From an uncultured Pseudomonadales bacterium (GTDB taxonomy: Bacteria; Pseudomonadota; Gammaproteobacteria; Pseudomonadales; Azotimanducaceae), in the NCBI GenBank assembly GCA_937775265.1, contig CALKBV010000006.1, forward strand, positions 124,001 to 188,000: a stretch of DNA of 64,000 nt. Reading direction: 5' to 3'. This document shows, one piece after another, positions 43,707-52,761 of the stretch. Within the stretch, counting starts at the first letter, position 1, and each line of letters opens with the position of its first letter. A program made the translations under genes and the position numbers. The notes below the pieces were generated by a model, which saw only the letters and a list, made by a program, of their open reading frames with translations, was not told where the DNA came from and did not search any database.

Positions 43707-45965
43707 CTACCTGGGAACTGCAAGTTTACTCGTATAAATTCTCACCAGCTCATCGTTACCGAGCTCTCGATTAAAAGAAATGAGCGCCTGCAAAATATCC
43801 TGGTCGTTAGGGTACTGATCGTGAGCGCCCGTTAAGACACTGATCGCATCCATGGTCTTGCCTGTAGAATTCAGCGCGACAGCATAGACATAAACAAAAC
43901 GCGGGTTATTTATCGTGCGTCCGGTGGCGATCGCCAACTCAATAAGCGCCTCGTCGATACGGCCTTGCCTGACAAGAGACAATCCAAGTGTGTGGTGGAT
44001 CGTTGCATCATCTTCATGATGCACTAACCCTTCCTGCAGGACTTTCTCTGCGTTGGCCTCATCGCCAAGAACGCGATAGAGGTCAGCAAGATTGGTATAG
44101 GCTGGAACAAAAACAGGGTCAGTCTCGATCGCCTTTCGATAGGCTTCAATGGCTTTTCGCCAGTTTCTTTTCGCGACGTAGAAGCTGCCGAGGTTAGTCC
44201 AAGCCTCAGGTCGCTCTGCGCTCGCCATTTGCGCGGCAATATATTCATTTCCCACACGGGTTAATAGCGCCCGTCGTTCCGGATCAAGATCTCCGATAGG
44301 AATGGCCGCAAGAACACGTGCGGCCGCAATGCGGACCATTCGGACCGGGTCCTCCAGCATCGGAAATGCGAGCCGGGCGCGGACATTGTAAGGCGTCCGA
44401 TCGAGGATCGACACAGCTGCCGTACGCACTGCTGGGTCCGCATCAGAGAGAGCGAGCGGCAGCACATCGATGGTCTGCAAGCTCAACGCCGGACCCAGTT
44501 CAGTCAACGCAGTAGCGCGAGCAATCTCAGGAGAGGATGTATCTCTTATCAACTCAGCGAGTTGATAACTCGCAGAAGACTCGCCAGCGCGAGCTGCCGA
44601 TAATACGGCGGTATATCCCTGAAAGCCTTTAGCATCTCGGCCATACCATGTGCGCACTTTATCCGCTGCCCATCCAGCACTTTTATCCAGGTGACAGTTG
44701 GTACAGGCGTTTGGGGTGTCGAATTTCTCAGAGAGATCGGGACGAGGTACGCGCATACTATGGTCATGACGTGGATCGACGACCATGTAGTCTTTGGCTG
44801 GCATATGGCAGTCAGCACAGATAGCCCCTGGCCCCTTGGTGTCATGAAAATGGTGGGAAGCTTGACTGAAAGTCTTTGCCTCATGGCACTGCAGGCAAAC
44901 AGTATTTCCGGGTAGCTTCAATTCGTTGCTGTGTGGTTCATGACAATCGCTGCATGTGACGCCGGCTTGATACATCTTGCTCTGGCGAAAGGAACCATAC
45001 ACATAGACTTCATCCGCGATTTGCCCATCGTCATGGTACATCCCGGCGTCGAGCGTTCGGGGCAAGTAATGGTCCATCAGCCGCTCTCCGTGGGCGTAAT
45101 TTTCGCTGATTGGACTGCGACGCGAATGACAACGCGCGCATGTCTCGATTTCCTTATCCGTCACTTTTAGCTCGCTTCGAACAGGCTTCCCGCTCATTGG
45201 ATCTGTTTGCCAGAAGACGCCCTTTCGTTCATCGAAATGTAAAAGAAGACCAAGAGATTCCTGCATGCTATTCCAGCCGGGGACCCGTTTAGCCCAGTTC
45301 ACATGATTCGATCCCGGCCCATGACAGGACTCGCAGGACACATCAATATCCGTCCAGGTCGTATCAAACGTAGCTTTATCGACGTTGTAGTTCTTTTGCA
45401 GGTTCATTGAGTGACACTCTGCACACATGGTATTCCAGTTTTGGCTTGGCTTGGTCCAATGCAACACATCGCTGGCGCTGATTTTTTCATCTGGGTACAG
45501 ATGAAACCACTTTTGCCCACCCTCTTCTGCCGGTCTCGAATCCCAGGCGATACTGAGCGCCTGTTTCCTGCCAACTGAAAAATCAATGAGATATTGCTGG
45601 AGTGGGTAGAAACCGAATGCATATCCAATTTCAAATTCCTGCAACTCACCACTTTCGCCTTCTGTCTTCACAAAAAACCTGCCTCCTTGTTTATAGAAGA
45701 CAGAAGTCACCCCATATTGAGTGAAGCTGGCATTGTCAAAATCACCTAAAACCGAGCTACTTGTGGCCGGCTGCATGGCAAGGTCATGGTGCGAGCCCCG
45801 CCAATTGTCGAACGACTTCTCATGGCAACCCTTGCAAACGGAGACTCCCACAAAGTCTGGTGCCATTAACGGAGTCTCAGATGCCTGACCATCTAAACTA
45901 GCCATTACCACAAAGACAAAAATGATTACCCGTAACGTTAAAATTTTGTTTACCCGTTCCTGCAA
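43707..45965 (-). CDS. Octaheme c-type cytochrome with HEAT and TPR repeats
   Basis: This is an exported 752-residue protein. A hydrophobic leader covers about 8-28. Eight CxxCH heme sites follow: 44-48, 181-185, 211-215, 276-280, 338-342, 357-361, 383-387 and 421-425. The C-terminal part has HEAT-like repeats (about 480-570, for example LPLALSDADPAVRTAAVSIL) and TPRs (about 590-750, NWRKAIEAYRKAIETDPVFV). The N-terminal layout resembles multiheme cytochromes of the c554/NrfA-related kind, used in periplasmic electron transfer or in reducing nitrogen or sulfur species. The repeats suggest docking to other proteins. No partner reductase or quinone module is adjacent, so the role is open. Confidence 0.88.
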   Translation of the reverse strand: MQERVNKILTLRVIIFVFVVMASLDGQASETPLMAPDFVGVSVCKGCHEKSFDNWRGSHHDLAMQPATSSSVLGDFDNASFTQYGVTSVFYKQGGRFFVKTEGESGELQEFEIGYAFGFYPLQQYLIDFSVGRKQALSIAWDSRPAEEGGQKWFHLYPDEKISASDVLHWTKPSQNWNTMCAECHSMNLQKNYNVDKATFDTTWTDIDVSCESCHGPGSNHVNWAKRVPGWNSMQESLGLLLHFDERKGVFWQTDPMSGKPVRSELKVTDKEIETCARCHSRRSPISENYAHGERLMDHYLPRTLDAGMYHDDGQIADEVYVYGSFRQSKMYQAGVTCSDCHEPHSNELKLPGNTVCLQCHEAKTFSQASHHFHDTKGPGAICADCHMPAKDYMVVDPRHDHSMRVPRPDLSEKFDTPNACTNCHLDKSAGWAADKVRTWYGRDAKGFQGYTAVLSAARAGESSASYQLAELIRDTSSPEIARATALTELGPALSLQTIDVLPLALSDADPAVRTAAVSILDRTPYNVRARLAFPMLEDPVRMVRIAAARVLAAIPIGDLDPERRALLTRVGNEYIAAQMASAERPEAWTNLGSFYVAKRNWRKAIEAYRKAIETDPVFVPAYTNLADLYRVLGDEANAEKVLQEGLVHHEDDATIHHTLGLSLVRQGRIDEALIELAIATGRTINNPRFVYVYAVALNSTGKTMDAISVLTGAHDQYPNDQDILQALISFNRELGNDELVRIYTSKLAVPR

Positions 45966-46121
45966 AAATCAAGCAACTCAGCCAAAGGCTGGCCCGCGGC
46001 ACCCGCAGGTATTTGGCGCCACTAGAGGAAATCAACATTGGCACAATGTCATAAGGAACAATCGGCTTAGCGGCCCAATTAGTGGATAATACACCACTCT
46101 ACAACGACTATTTCCACGATT

Positions 46122-47201
46122 ATGCTCTTCAGACAACTCTTCGATACTACTTCATCCACCTATACTTACATCCTTGGCTGTAACGAATCACAAGCTGCCA
46201 TCATCATTGATCCGGTATTCGAACAGCATGCGCGGGATTCCGCTCTGCTCCGAGAACTGGGCCTGAAAGTAAAATATACGGTTGATACCCACGTCCATGC
46301 GGATCACGTGACCGGCTCATGGCTAATGAAAGAATCTGAAGGCGCGAAAATTACACTGTCCGGTAACTATGGCGCTGCAGGCATTGATGTTGAACTGGAA
46401 GACGGCATGGTACTGGCATTCGGAAACTGTTCAATTACCGCCCATTCGACTCCGGGTCACACAGACGGCTGCTTCACGTTTGTGACCAACGAGCAAACAA
46501 TGGCGTTTACAGGAGATTGTTTGTTGATTCGTGGCGCAGGTCGAACCGACTTTCAATCGGGAGATGTTCACACCTTGTGGGGCAGTATCAGGGAGAAAAT
46601 ATTTTCCCTGCCGGACGAGTGCCTGCTGTACCCGGGCCATGACTATATGGGACGCACCGTTTCAACGGTGAACGAAGAAAAAAAGTTCAACCCAAGAATC
46701 GGGGGCGATGCACGGGAAGAAGATTTCGCCGGTTACATGAACAACCTGGGCCTGCCTCACCCCAAACAACTGGATATCGCGCTGCCCGCTAACCTGAGAG
46801 CCGGTAAACCTGACGCACTAATGTCGAAACCCACCTGGGCTCCCATCAACCTTACCTTCGCCGGCATCCCGGAAGTCGAACCTGACTGGGTCGCCCGACA
46901 CCTGGACGAAATCTGTGTCCTTGACGTACGAAGTGAGGCTGAATACTCGGGGGACCTGGGTTACATTGAAGGATCAATACTGATACCACTGGACCAGCTC
47001 AGGGACAGGATCAGGGAAGTACCAACAGACAAACCCGTGGTGGCAATGTGCCAGTCGGGTAAGCGTTCGAGCATGGCGACCCAGATCCTGAAAGCGTCAG
47101 GTATCGAGGACGTCGCAAATGTTCCAGGGGGCCTGATTCACTGGTCCCGGCTTGCACTACCCGGCTTACACTACACGGATTGGCAACGACCTGATGAATG
47201 A
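46122..47201 (+). CDS. MBL-fold hydrolase fused to rhodanese (persulfide dioxygenase-like)
   Basis: This is a 359-residue fusion. The N-terminal metallo-beta-lactamase fold has HVHADH at 57-62 and GHTDG (112-116), with Asp132 in FTGDCLL and His173 in YPGHDY as further metal ligands. This is the ETHE1/Blh-type arrangement that oxidises glutathione persulfide with one iron. The C-terminal rhodanese domain (about 255-350) has its active cysteine at 310 in CQSGKRS. Such fusions detoxify sulfide-derived persulfides. The stop codon overlaps the CaiB-type gene start by eight bases, which suggests co-translation, although a functional link between the two is not obvious. Confidence 0.87.
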   Translation: MLFRQLFDTTSSTYTYILGCNESQAAIIIDPVFEQHARDSALLRELGLKVKYTVDTHVHADHVTGSWLMKESEGAKITLSGNYGAAGIDVELEDGMVLAFGNCSITAHSTPGHTDGCFTFVTNEQTMAFTGDCLLIRGAGRTDFQSGDVHTLWGSIREKIFSLPDECLLYPGHDYMGRTVSTVNEEKKFNPRIGGDAREEDFAGYMNNLGLPHPKQLDIALPANLRAGKPDALMSKPTWAPINLTFAGIPEVEPDWVARHLDEICVLDVRSEAEYSGDLGYIEGSILIPLDQLRDRIREVPTDKPVVAMCQSGKRSSMATQILKASGIEDVANVPGGLIHWSRLALPGLHYTDWQRPDE

Positions 47202-48345
47202 CCCGATGACTGACCCGATGAATGACCTGGAGGGAATAACCGTTATTGCCCTGGAACAGGCCGTGGCCGCGCCTTATGCTTCAGGTAGGTTGGCAGAAGC
47301 CGGTGCCCGCGTTATAAAAATCGAACGGGCCAAGGGAGACTTTGCTCGGCACTACGACCAGCTTGTGCGCGGCCAGAGCGCTTACTTCGTCTGGCTGAAT
47401 GCAGGCAAAGAAAGTGTGACGCTAAACCTGAAAGATTCGACTGACGCTGCGCTATTTCGGAATATGCTAGGCGCTGCAGATGTGTTTATCCAGAATCTAG
47501 CCCCTGGTGCACTTGGTCGTCTGGGATTCGAACCGGAACAACTCACCAGAGACTTCCCCGGACTCGTTATATGTTCAATCAGCGGCTACGGCGAAACCGG
47601 CCCTTATCGCACACAGAAGGCTTACGACCTGCTGATACAGGCAGAAACGGGCCTGTGCTCGGTCACCGGGGTGGATGACGAACTCACCCGTGTTGGCGTT
47701 TCGGTCTCTGATATATCAGCCGGTATGACCGCTTATCAGGACATACTTCAGGCGCTGTTCGCCCGCGAGCGGGACCCTGAACACAAGGGCCGGATTATCA
47801 ATGTCTCCCTGTATCACGCGACCGCTGACTGGATGAACGTCCCCTACCTGCAACATCAATACGGTCAATTCACGCCACAAAATAATGGATTAAAGCATCC
47901 TTCAATTGCACCATATGGCGCATTCGTCTGCGGTGACGCAAAGCAGATTCTGTTCAGCATTCAAAACGAACGTGAATGGAAAGATCTATGTCATCAGGTC
48001 CTGGATGATGAAACGCTCACCAACCATGAACATTTTTCCAATAATTCGCGACGACTGGAGCATCGGGAAGAACTTGAACAGATCATCATTAAAAATTTCG
48101 CAGCATTTAACCGTGAACAGGTTATCGAAAGACTTGCGGCGGCAAATATTGCCTACGGTCGAGTGAGCGACCTGGATGATCTTGCCAACCACCCGCAGAA
48201 TCGCTTCAGGAACATTGATACCCCAAACGGCACTGTCAAGGCGCTGGGACGAGGCGCCCTGGTTGAAGGAAAAGAGAACACTTCCTTGAGCGTACCCGAA
48301 GTGGGCCAGCATAATGAAAAAATCAGAGAAGAATTTGGGACATAA
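47194..48345 (+). CDS. CaiB/BaiF family CoA-transferase
   Basis: This is a 383-residue family III CoA-transferase, moving CoA between carboxylic acids. GITVIALEQAVAAPYASGRL begins the Rossmann-like domain, followed by ARVIKIE, DVFIQNLAPGALGRLGF and SISGYGETGPYRTQKAYDLL, in which Asp within the AYD block is the catalytic acid. The start is uncertain: three in-frame ATGs at 47194, 47206 and 47218 lie on a 12-base tandem repeat (MNDP, MTDP, MNDL). The first overlaps the previous stop. None has a good ribosome site, so coupling is likely. Confidence 0.88.
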   Translation: MNDPMTDPMNDLEGITVIALEQAVAAPYASGRLAEAGARVIKIERAKGDFARHYDQLVRGQSAYFVWLNAGKESVTLNLKDSTDAALFRNMLGAADVFIQNLAPGALGRLGFEPEQLTRDFPGLVICSISGYGETGPYRTQKAYDLLIQAETGLCSVTGVDDELTRVGVSVSDISAGMTAYQDILQALFARERDPEHKGRIINVSLYHATADWMNVPYLQHQYGQFTPQNNGLKHPSIAPYGAFVCGDAKQILFSIQNEREWKDLCHQVLDDETLTNHEHFSNNSRRLEHREELEQIIIKNFAAFNREQVIERLAAANIAYGRVSDLDDLANHPQNRFRNIDTPNGTVKALGRGALVEGKENTSLSVPEVGQHNEKIREEFGT

Positions 48346-48437
48346 CGCCGAAATCAACCATTTCTTTCTAACCTCATTTGCATTCCATCCTTAGAGGGAT
48401 TAAAACAGCCGGCACCATTGTCGAAAAGGAACAACCT

Positions 48438-49034
48438 ATGGATGTCTCGACCATTATTATAATCGTCGTACTTGCCGCACTTGCCATGTGGACAGTTGCC
48501 ATCTACAACCAATTGGTTGCCTTAAAAAATCGGTACAAAAATGCATTCGCGCAGATCGAAGTCCAACTGAAACGTCGTTATGACCTGATTCCAAACCTGA
48601 TCGAAACCGCTAAAGGTTACATGGAACACGAACGAGGAACCCTGGAAGCGGTGACCAAAGCGCGTGATGCCGCTGCATCAATGCTGACTGACGCAGCGAA
48701 AGACCCAGGGAACGCTGCCGCGATTAAAAACCTAGCCACACAGGAAGGCGTCCTGCAGAGCGCACTTGGGAAATTCAGTATCGCTGTAGAAGCCTACCCA
48801 GACCTTAAAGCCAGCCAGAACATGATGCAGTTGACTGAAGAGCTGACCAGTACAGAAAACAAAATCGCATTTTCGCGCCAGGCATTTAACGACCAGATAA
48901 TGAGCTACAACACTTACCGCCAATCGTTCCCACAGATTGTGCTGGCTGCAAGCTTCGGACACCCGACGGACGCGGAACTCCTGGAGTTCGCAGACAGCGA
49001 GGCAATCCAGGAAGCCCCAAGCGTTTCATTCTAA
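48438..49034 (+). CDS. lemA: LemA family protein
   Basis: This is a 198-residue membrane-anchored coiled protein. One N-terminal transmembrane segment (TIIIIVVLAALAMWTVAIYN) is followed by the LemA signature LKNRYKNAFAQIEVQLKRRY, then DLIPNLIETAKGYM. ATG 48438 is chosen, with AAAGGA nine bases upstream; an earlier start at 48378 adds 20 unconserved residues. LemA genes are very often next to a membrane protease of the HtpX type, as here (49073-50965). Its role is unclear; presentation of the neighbouring protease's targets has been suggested for such pairs. Confidence 0.88.
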   Translation: MDVSTIIIIVVLAALAMWTVAIYNQLVALKNRYKNAFAQIEVQLKRRYDLIPNLIETAKGYMEHERGTLEAVTKARDAAASMLTDAAKDPGNAAAIKNLATQEGVLQSALGKFSIAVEAYPDLKASQNMMQLTEELTSTENKIAFSRQAFNDQIMSYNTYRQSFPQIVLAASFGHPTDAELLEFADSEAIQEAPSVSF

Positions 49035-49072
49035 GGCACAAGCGTAATGCATCGGTGAGATGACGAACTGAC

Positions 49073-50965
49073 ATGGACTTTTTTCAGTCTCAAAATCTGG
49101 CACGGCGAAACACCAGGTTTTTGCTCCTGCTCTTTCTTCTGGCAGTTGCTTCCCTGATCATCCTGACCAACCTGCTCATATTTGTCTTTGTAAACTTCCA
49201 GGACTCGGCGCGCATCGCAATGGGGCAATATTACTTTTCCTGGGAAGTCTTTTTTACAAGCACCTGCGGCGTTGTACTTCTGATCACGCTCGCCAGCCTA
49301 TTTCGACTCCTGTCACTACGGAAAGGTGGGGCAGTGATCGCCGAACTCATGGACGGCGAATTACTGGTAAACGCGCAAGGTGACCTGAACAAACGTAAAC
49401 TGCTTAATGTCGTAGAAGAAATGGCCATTGCATCAGGAACGCCTGTTCCGCCTGTTTACCTCATCGTCGATCCAGCGATTAACGCCTTCGCGGCAGGGTA
49501 TTCTCCTGGCGACGCGGTGATCGGGGTGACCTACGGCGCGATAGAAAACCTGACCCGGGACCAGCTACAGGGTGTCATCGCCCATGAATTCAGTCATATC
49601 CTAAACGGCGATATGCGCCTGAACATCCGACTGATGGGAGTCCTGTACGGCATCCTGATGCTGGCGCTAGTTGGTCACACGATTCTCCGCGGCGTTGGGG
49701 GTCGTGGTCGAGCACGCACTACTATTCTGGTAATTGGCGCAGGACTCATGATGGTCGGCTACCTTGGGCAGTTCTTTGGTAATTTAATTAAAGCAGCGGT
49801 GAGTAGGCAGAGAGAATTTCTGGCGGATGCTTCCGCCGTTCAATTTACCCGCAACCCGGAAGGCATTGCCGATGCCCTGAAACGCATCGGCGGCTACAAA
49901 ATCGGCTCGGTCTTGCAACACCCCGAAAGTGCAGAAATCAGCCACTCTTTTTTTTCTGAGGGTGTCAGCTTTTCTTTTGCTTCACTTATGGCAACGCACC
50001 CCCCCCTGCCCGAGAGAATAAAGAGAATTGAACCCCTTTGGAATGGGGGGTTTCTGGAATCAACCCCGCCTGAACCCGCTACCTCTGCAGGCAGCACCGA
50101 GGGTGTCATGGGGTTTTCATCATCGGTCAATATCGACGCTGATGAAGTGCTCAACCATATCGGCAACCCGCAACAATCCCAGGTTGACCTGGCGCGACAG
50201 ATTATCGCCACGTTACCTGACGACTACACCGCCGCTGCACGCGAGCCATATTCAGCACGAGCCCTCGTTTACCTGCTGATGCTTAACCAGAGTAATGAGG
50301 CTCGTACGCAACAGCTTAGCCATCTGAAAGCATCATCAGACCTCGGTGTATACGATGCCCTGGAAGAACTGATCAGCCACGAACACCTGCTAAACCCGGA
50401 GATGAAACTTCCACTGCTGGAAATCGCATTACCAACTCTTCGTCAACTTAGCTACGCGCAATACAAAATGTTTATGGCGAACCTGGATGTTCTGATACGT
50501 GCCGATGGCAGGGTTGGCCTATCTGAATGGGCGGTACTAAAAATGATCAGTAAACACCTGGCCGAAGTGTTTGAAGCCAAACATACCCGCGTAAGGCACG
50601 ACACACTGGAGTCCGTTCGCAGCCACTGTGAAGTTCTGCTTTCGCTTCTTGCTTATTGCGATAAGCAGTCGGGTGTCTCCCCGGACGTTGCTTTCGCGGC
50701 TGGCAAATCAGAACTGGGGCTGGAAGTTCAACTCAAAGACAAAAAGGACCTGAACTTTAAAAAAATGAACGCCGCCCTGGATGCACTGGCAGAACTACAT
50801 CCCTTGCGCAAGCCGAAACTCCTTAAAGCCTGTATAAAAACAATTAGCGCTGACCAAGTCGTCAGCGTTATCGAGTCCGAACTGCTTCGCACAATCGCCG
50901 ATACGCTCGAATGCCCGATGCCGCCCATGCTGAATCCAGATAGAATCGATACTTTAACTAAATAG
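49073..50965 (+). CDS. M48 family membrane metalloprotease
   Basis: This is a 630-residue inner-membrane zinc protease. Two transmembrane helices lie at about 18-42 and 58-80, the zinc motif HEFSH at 171-175, and two more helices near 190-250. The third ligand region REFLADASAVQFTRNPEGIA follows near 250. The C-terminal 260 residues are unusual for HtpX-like enzymes. They include a TerB-like segment, MFMANLDVLIRADGRVGLSE near 468, with acidic helix pairs. A cytosolic sensor or docking domain is plausible. It is paired with lemA, 38 bp upstream, and followed 9 bp later by a CoA-transferase gene. Confidence 0.88.
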   Translation: MDFFQSQNLARRNTRFLLLLFLLAVASLIILTNLLIFVFVNFQDSARIAMGQYYFSWEVFFTSTCGVVLLITLASLFRLLSLRKGGAVIAELMDGELLVNAQGDLNKRKLLNVVEEMAIASGTPVPPVYLIVDPAINAFAAGYSPGDAVIGVTYGAIENLTRDQLQGVIAHEFSHILNGDMRLNIRLMGVLYGILMLALVGHTILRGVGGRGRARTTILVIGAGLMMVGYLGQFFGNLIKAAVSRQREFLADASAVQFTRNPEGIADALKRIGGYKIGSVLQHPESAEISHSFFSEGVSFSFASLMATHPPLPERIKRIEPLWNGGFLESTPPEPATSAGSTEGVMGFSSSVNIDADEVLNHIGNPQQSQVDLARQIIATLPDDYTAAAREPYSARALVYLLMLNQSNEARTQQLSHLKASSDLGVYDALEELISHEHLLNPEMKLPLLEIALPTLRQLSYAQYKMFMANLDVLIRADGRVGLSEWAVLKMISKHLAEVFEAKHTRVRHDTLESVRSHCEVLLSLLAYCDKQSGVSPDVAFAAGKSELGLEVQLKDKKDLNFKKMNAALDALAELHPLRKPKLLKACIKTISADQVVSVIESELLRTIADTLECPMPPMLNPDRIDTLTK

Positions 50966-50974
50966 AGGCATATC

Positions 50975-51976
50975 ATGCCCGGCCCCCTTCACGGTTACCG
51001 AATACTTGACCTGACCACCGTTATTTCAGGCCCCTTTGCCACTATGCTTCTCGCAGACCAAGGTGCAGACGTTATTAAAGTCGAGGGTGTGACAAGACCC
51101 GATCACGCCAGAGGCGCAGGTCACGGAGAAAACAAGTTCACCGCAACCTTTCTGAACAATAATCGAAATAAACGATCACTGGCGCTTGACCTGAAATCGG
51201 ATGAAGGCAAGGAAATCCTGCTGAAACTCGCAGCAACGACAGATGTCTTTATTCAAAACTTTCGGCCAGGTGTTGTGGAGCGCCTGGGAATTGGTGAAGA
51301 AGAAATCAGGAAAGTGAAGGAAGATATTATTTATGTTTCAATTTCGGGGTTCGGAGAAAAAGGACCCTGGGCGCACAAGCCCGTTTACGACCCGATCGTC
51401 CAGGCCATCAGTGGACTGACAACAATACAGGGGGGGGCGGATGACGCAAGGCCCCGGCTGGTAAGAACCATTGTGCCGGACAAGTTGACCGGCATAACAA
51501 CGGCTCAAGCTGTCACAAGCGCACTGCTCCATAAAGAAAGAACGGGAGAAGGCCAGCATGTCCGGGTTTCCATGCTGGACGCCGTGATTGCATTCCTGTG
51601 GGCATCAGACTTTGGCGGCCAGACTTTTGTGGGCCGGGAAGTAAGCACACAGCGAGCAGCGACCTTTATTGACCTGATTTACGAAACCAAGACCGACTAC
51701 ATCAGTGTATCAGCCATGACTAATACTCAATGGCACGCCCTTGCGGGAGCGGTTGGTCATCCCGAGTGGGCCGATGATGAGCGATTTAGTACGCCTGCCC
51801 AAAGGGACCTTAATGCCAATGAGCGACTTGGCCTTACACAGGAAGCCCTGCTTAACCGATCCGCAGAGCAGTGGCTGACGTTACTGGACGATGCAGGTGT
51901 GCCCTGCGCGCCGGTACTCAAACGCAGCGAAGTCATTGAGCATCCCCAGGTGGTTGCGAGCGATTTACTCGATTGA
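50975..51976 (+). CDS. CaiB/BaiF family CoA-transferase, prematurely stopped
   Basis: This is a family III CoA-transferase paralogous to 47194-48345. Landmarks are GYRILDLTTVISGPFATMLL, VIKVEGVTRPDHARGAGHGE, DVFIQNFRPGVVERLGIGEE and SISGFGEKGPWAHKPVYDPI with the catalytic Asp. AGAGG lies seven bases before the ATG. The frame ends early at 51976 after VVASDLLD. The missing end is present one frame over to 52160 (next entry). With the break, the 333 residues lack the C-terminal lock, so the protein may not fold; if the break is an error the enzyme is normal. Confidence 0.8.
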   Translation: MPGPLHGYRILDLTTVISGPFATMLLADQGADVIKVEGVTRPDHARGAGHGENKFTATFLNNNRNKRSLALDLKSDEGKEILLKLAATTDVFIQNFRPGVVERLGIGEEEIRKVKEDIIYVSISGFGEKGPWAHKPVYDPIVQAISGLTTIQGGADDARPRLVRTIVPDKLTGITTAQAVTSALLHKERTGEGQHVRVSMLDAVIAFLWASDFGGQTFVGREVSTQRAATFIDLIYETKTDYISVSAMTNTQWHALAGAVGHPEWADDERFSTPAQRDLNANERLGLTQEALLNRSAEQWLTLLDDAGVPCAPVLKRSEVIEHPQVVASDLLD

Positions 51977-52160
51977 ACTTGAGCATCCGGAAGCAGGCAC
52001 CATCCGGCAAACGAGACCCGCTGCCAGGTTCTCGAAAAGCACCCCGGAACTCCGAAACGGCGCCCCGGCACTAGGCGCTGACACGGATGCTATCCTCGCT
52101 GAAATTAACATCCCTGATGACATGATCAACAAGCTTAAGAACAATGGCACCATTGCATAA
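51971..52160 (+). pseudogene. Out-of-frame tail of the CoA-transferase gene
   Basis: In the shifted frame this reads IELEHPEAGTIRQTRPAARF, then LRNGAPALGADTDAILAEI and an end at TAA 52158-52160. That is the standard ending of CaiB/BaiF proteins. One extra base near 51972 (CTCGATTGAA, where CTCATTGAA would give LLIELEHPE) separates it from the main frame. It has no ribosome site of its own and only makes sense as part of the preceding gene. Confidence 0.78.
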
Positions 52161-52179
52161 TCATTGACGGCGTAAAGAC

Positions 52180-52761
52180 ATGAAAATTGGACTGATTTCA
52201 GATACTCATATCCCGGAAGCCATGCCGGAACTCTGGCCACATGTGTTCGACCAGTTCCGGGACGTTGAATGCATCCTACATGCGGGTGATATTTACGACT
52301 TTTCTGTCCTGGATCGCCTTGAACAGATTGCTCCAGTCTATGCTGCACGGGGAAATGGCGAGGATGGCTCCGGTGGGCGGGAAGTCCAACCCAATGACCA
52401 CCGGGTAAGGGAAACGTGGACGATTAACCTGCGGGGATTCAATATTGGCCTTACCCACTATATTCCAATGCCTGAAATTCCGCCCGGCCTAACCATACGG
52501 AAATGGAAAAATCGGTTATTCCCTGATACTCACCTGGACGTACTCGTTTATGGCGATACGCACGTCGAACAAATCGATCTGATCGACAATACCCTCTGCA
52601 TCAATCCTGGATCACCCACCTATCCCCATAATCTGTCATTGCAGTTCGGGACGATCGGGTTTCTCTATCTCGATGAACCTGCGCCAAGGGCGGAGATAAT
52701 GCAGCTTACAGATTCGGGAACGACGCCCTTCGACTGGGCGGCGTCACGCCGCCCCTGGTGA
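52180..52761 (+). CDS. Metallophosphoesterase, YfcE-like
   Basis: This is a 193-residue calcineurin-type phosphodiesterase. Metal ligands are Asp8 and His10 in ISDTHIPE, Asp37 in HAGDIYD, and HYIP-, GDTHVEQ- and NPGSPT-type motifs further on. The usual GNCD or GNHD signature is GNGED here, so the Asn ligand is kept but the following residue differs. Targets of such small enzymes are cyclic nucleotides or sugar phosphates. The gene overlaps its convergent neighbour, another metallophosphoesterase, by 18 bp. Confidence 0.83.
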   Translation: MKIGLISDTHIPEAMPELWPHVFDQFRDVECILHAGDIYDFSVLDRLEQIAPVYAARGNGEDGSGGREVQPNDHRVRETWTINLRGFNIGLTHYIPMPEIPPGLTIRKWKNRLFPDTHLDVLVYGDTHVEQIDLIDNTLCINPGSPTYPHNLSLQFGTIGFLYLDEPAPRAEIMQLTDSGTTPFDWAASRRPW

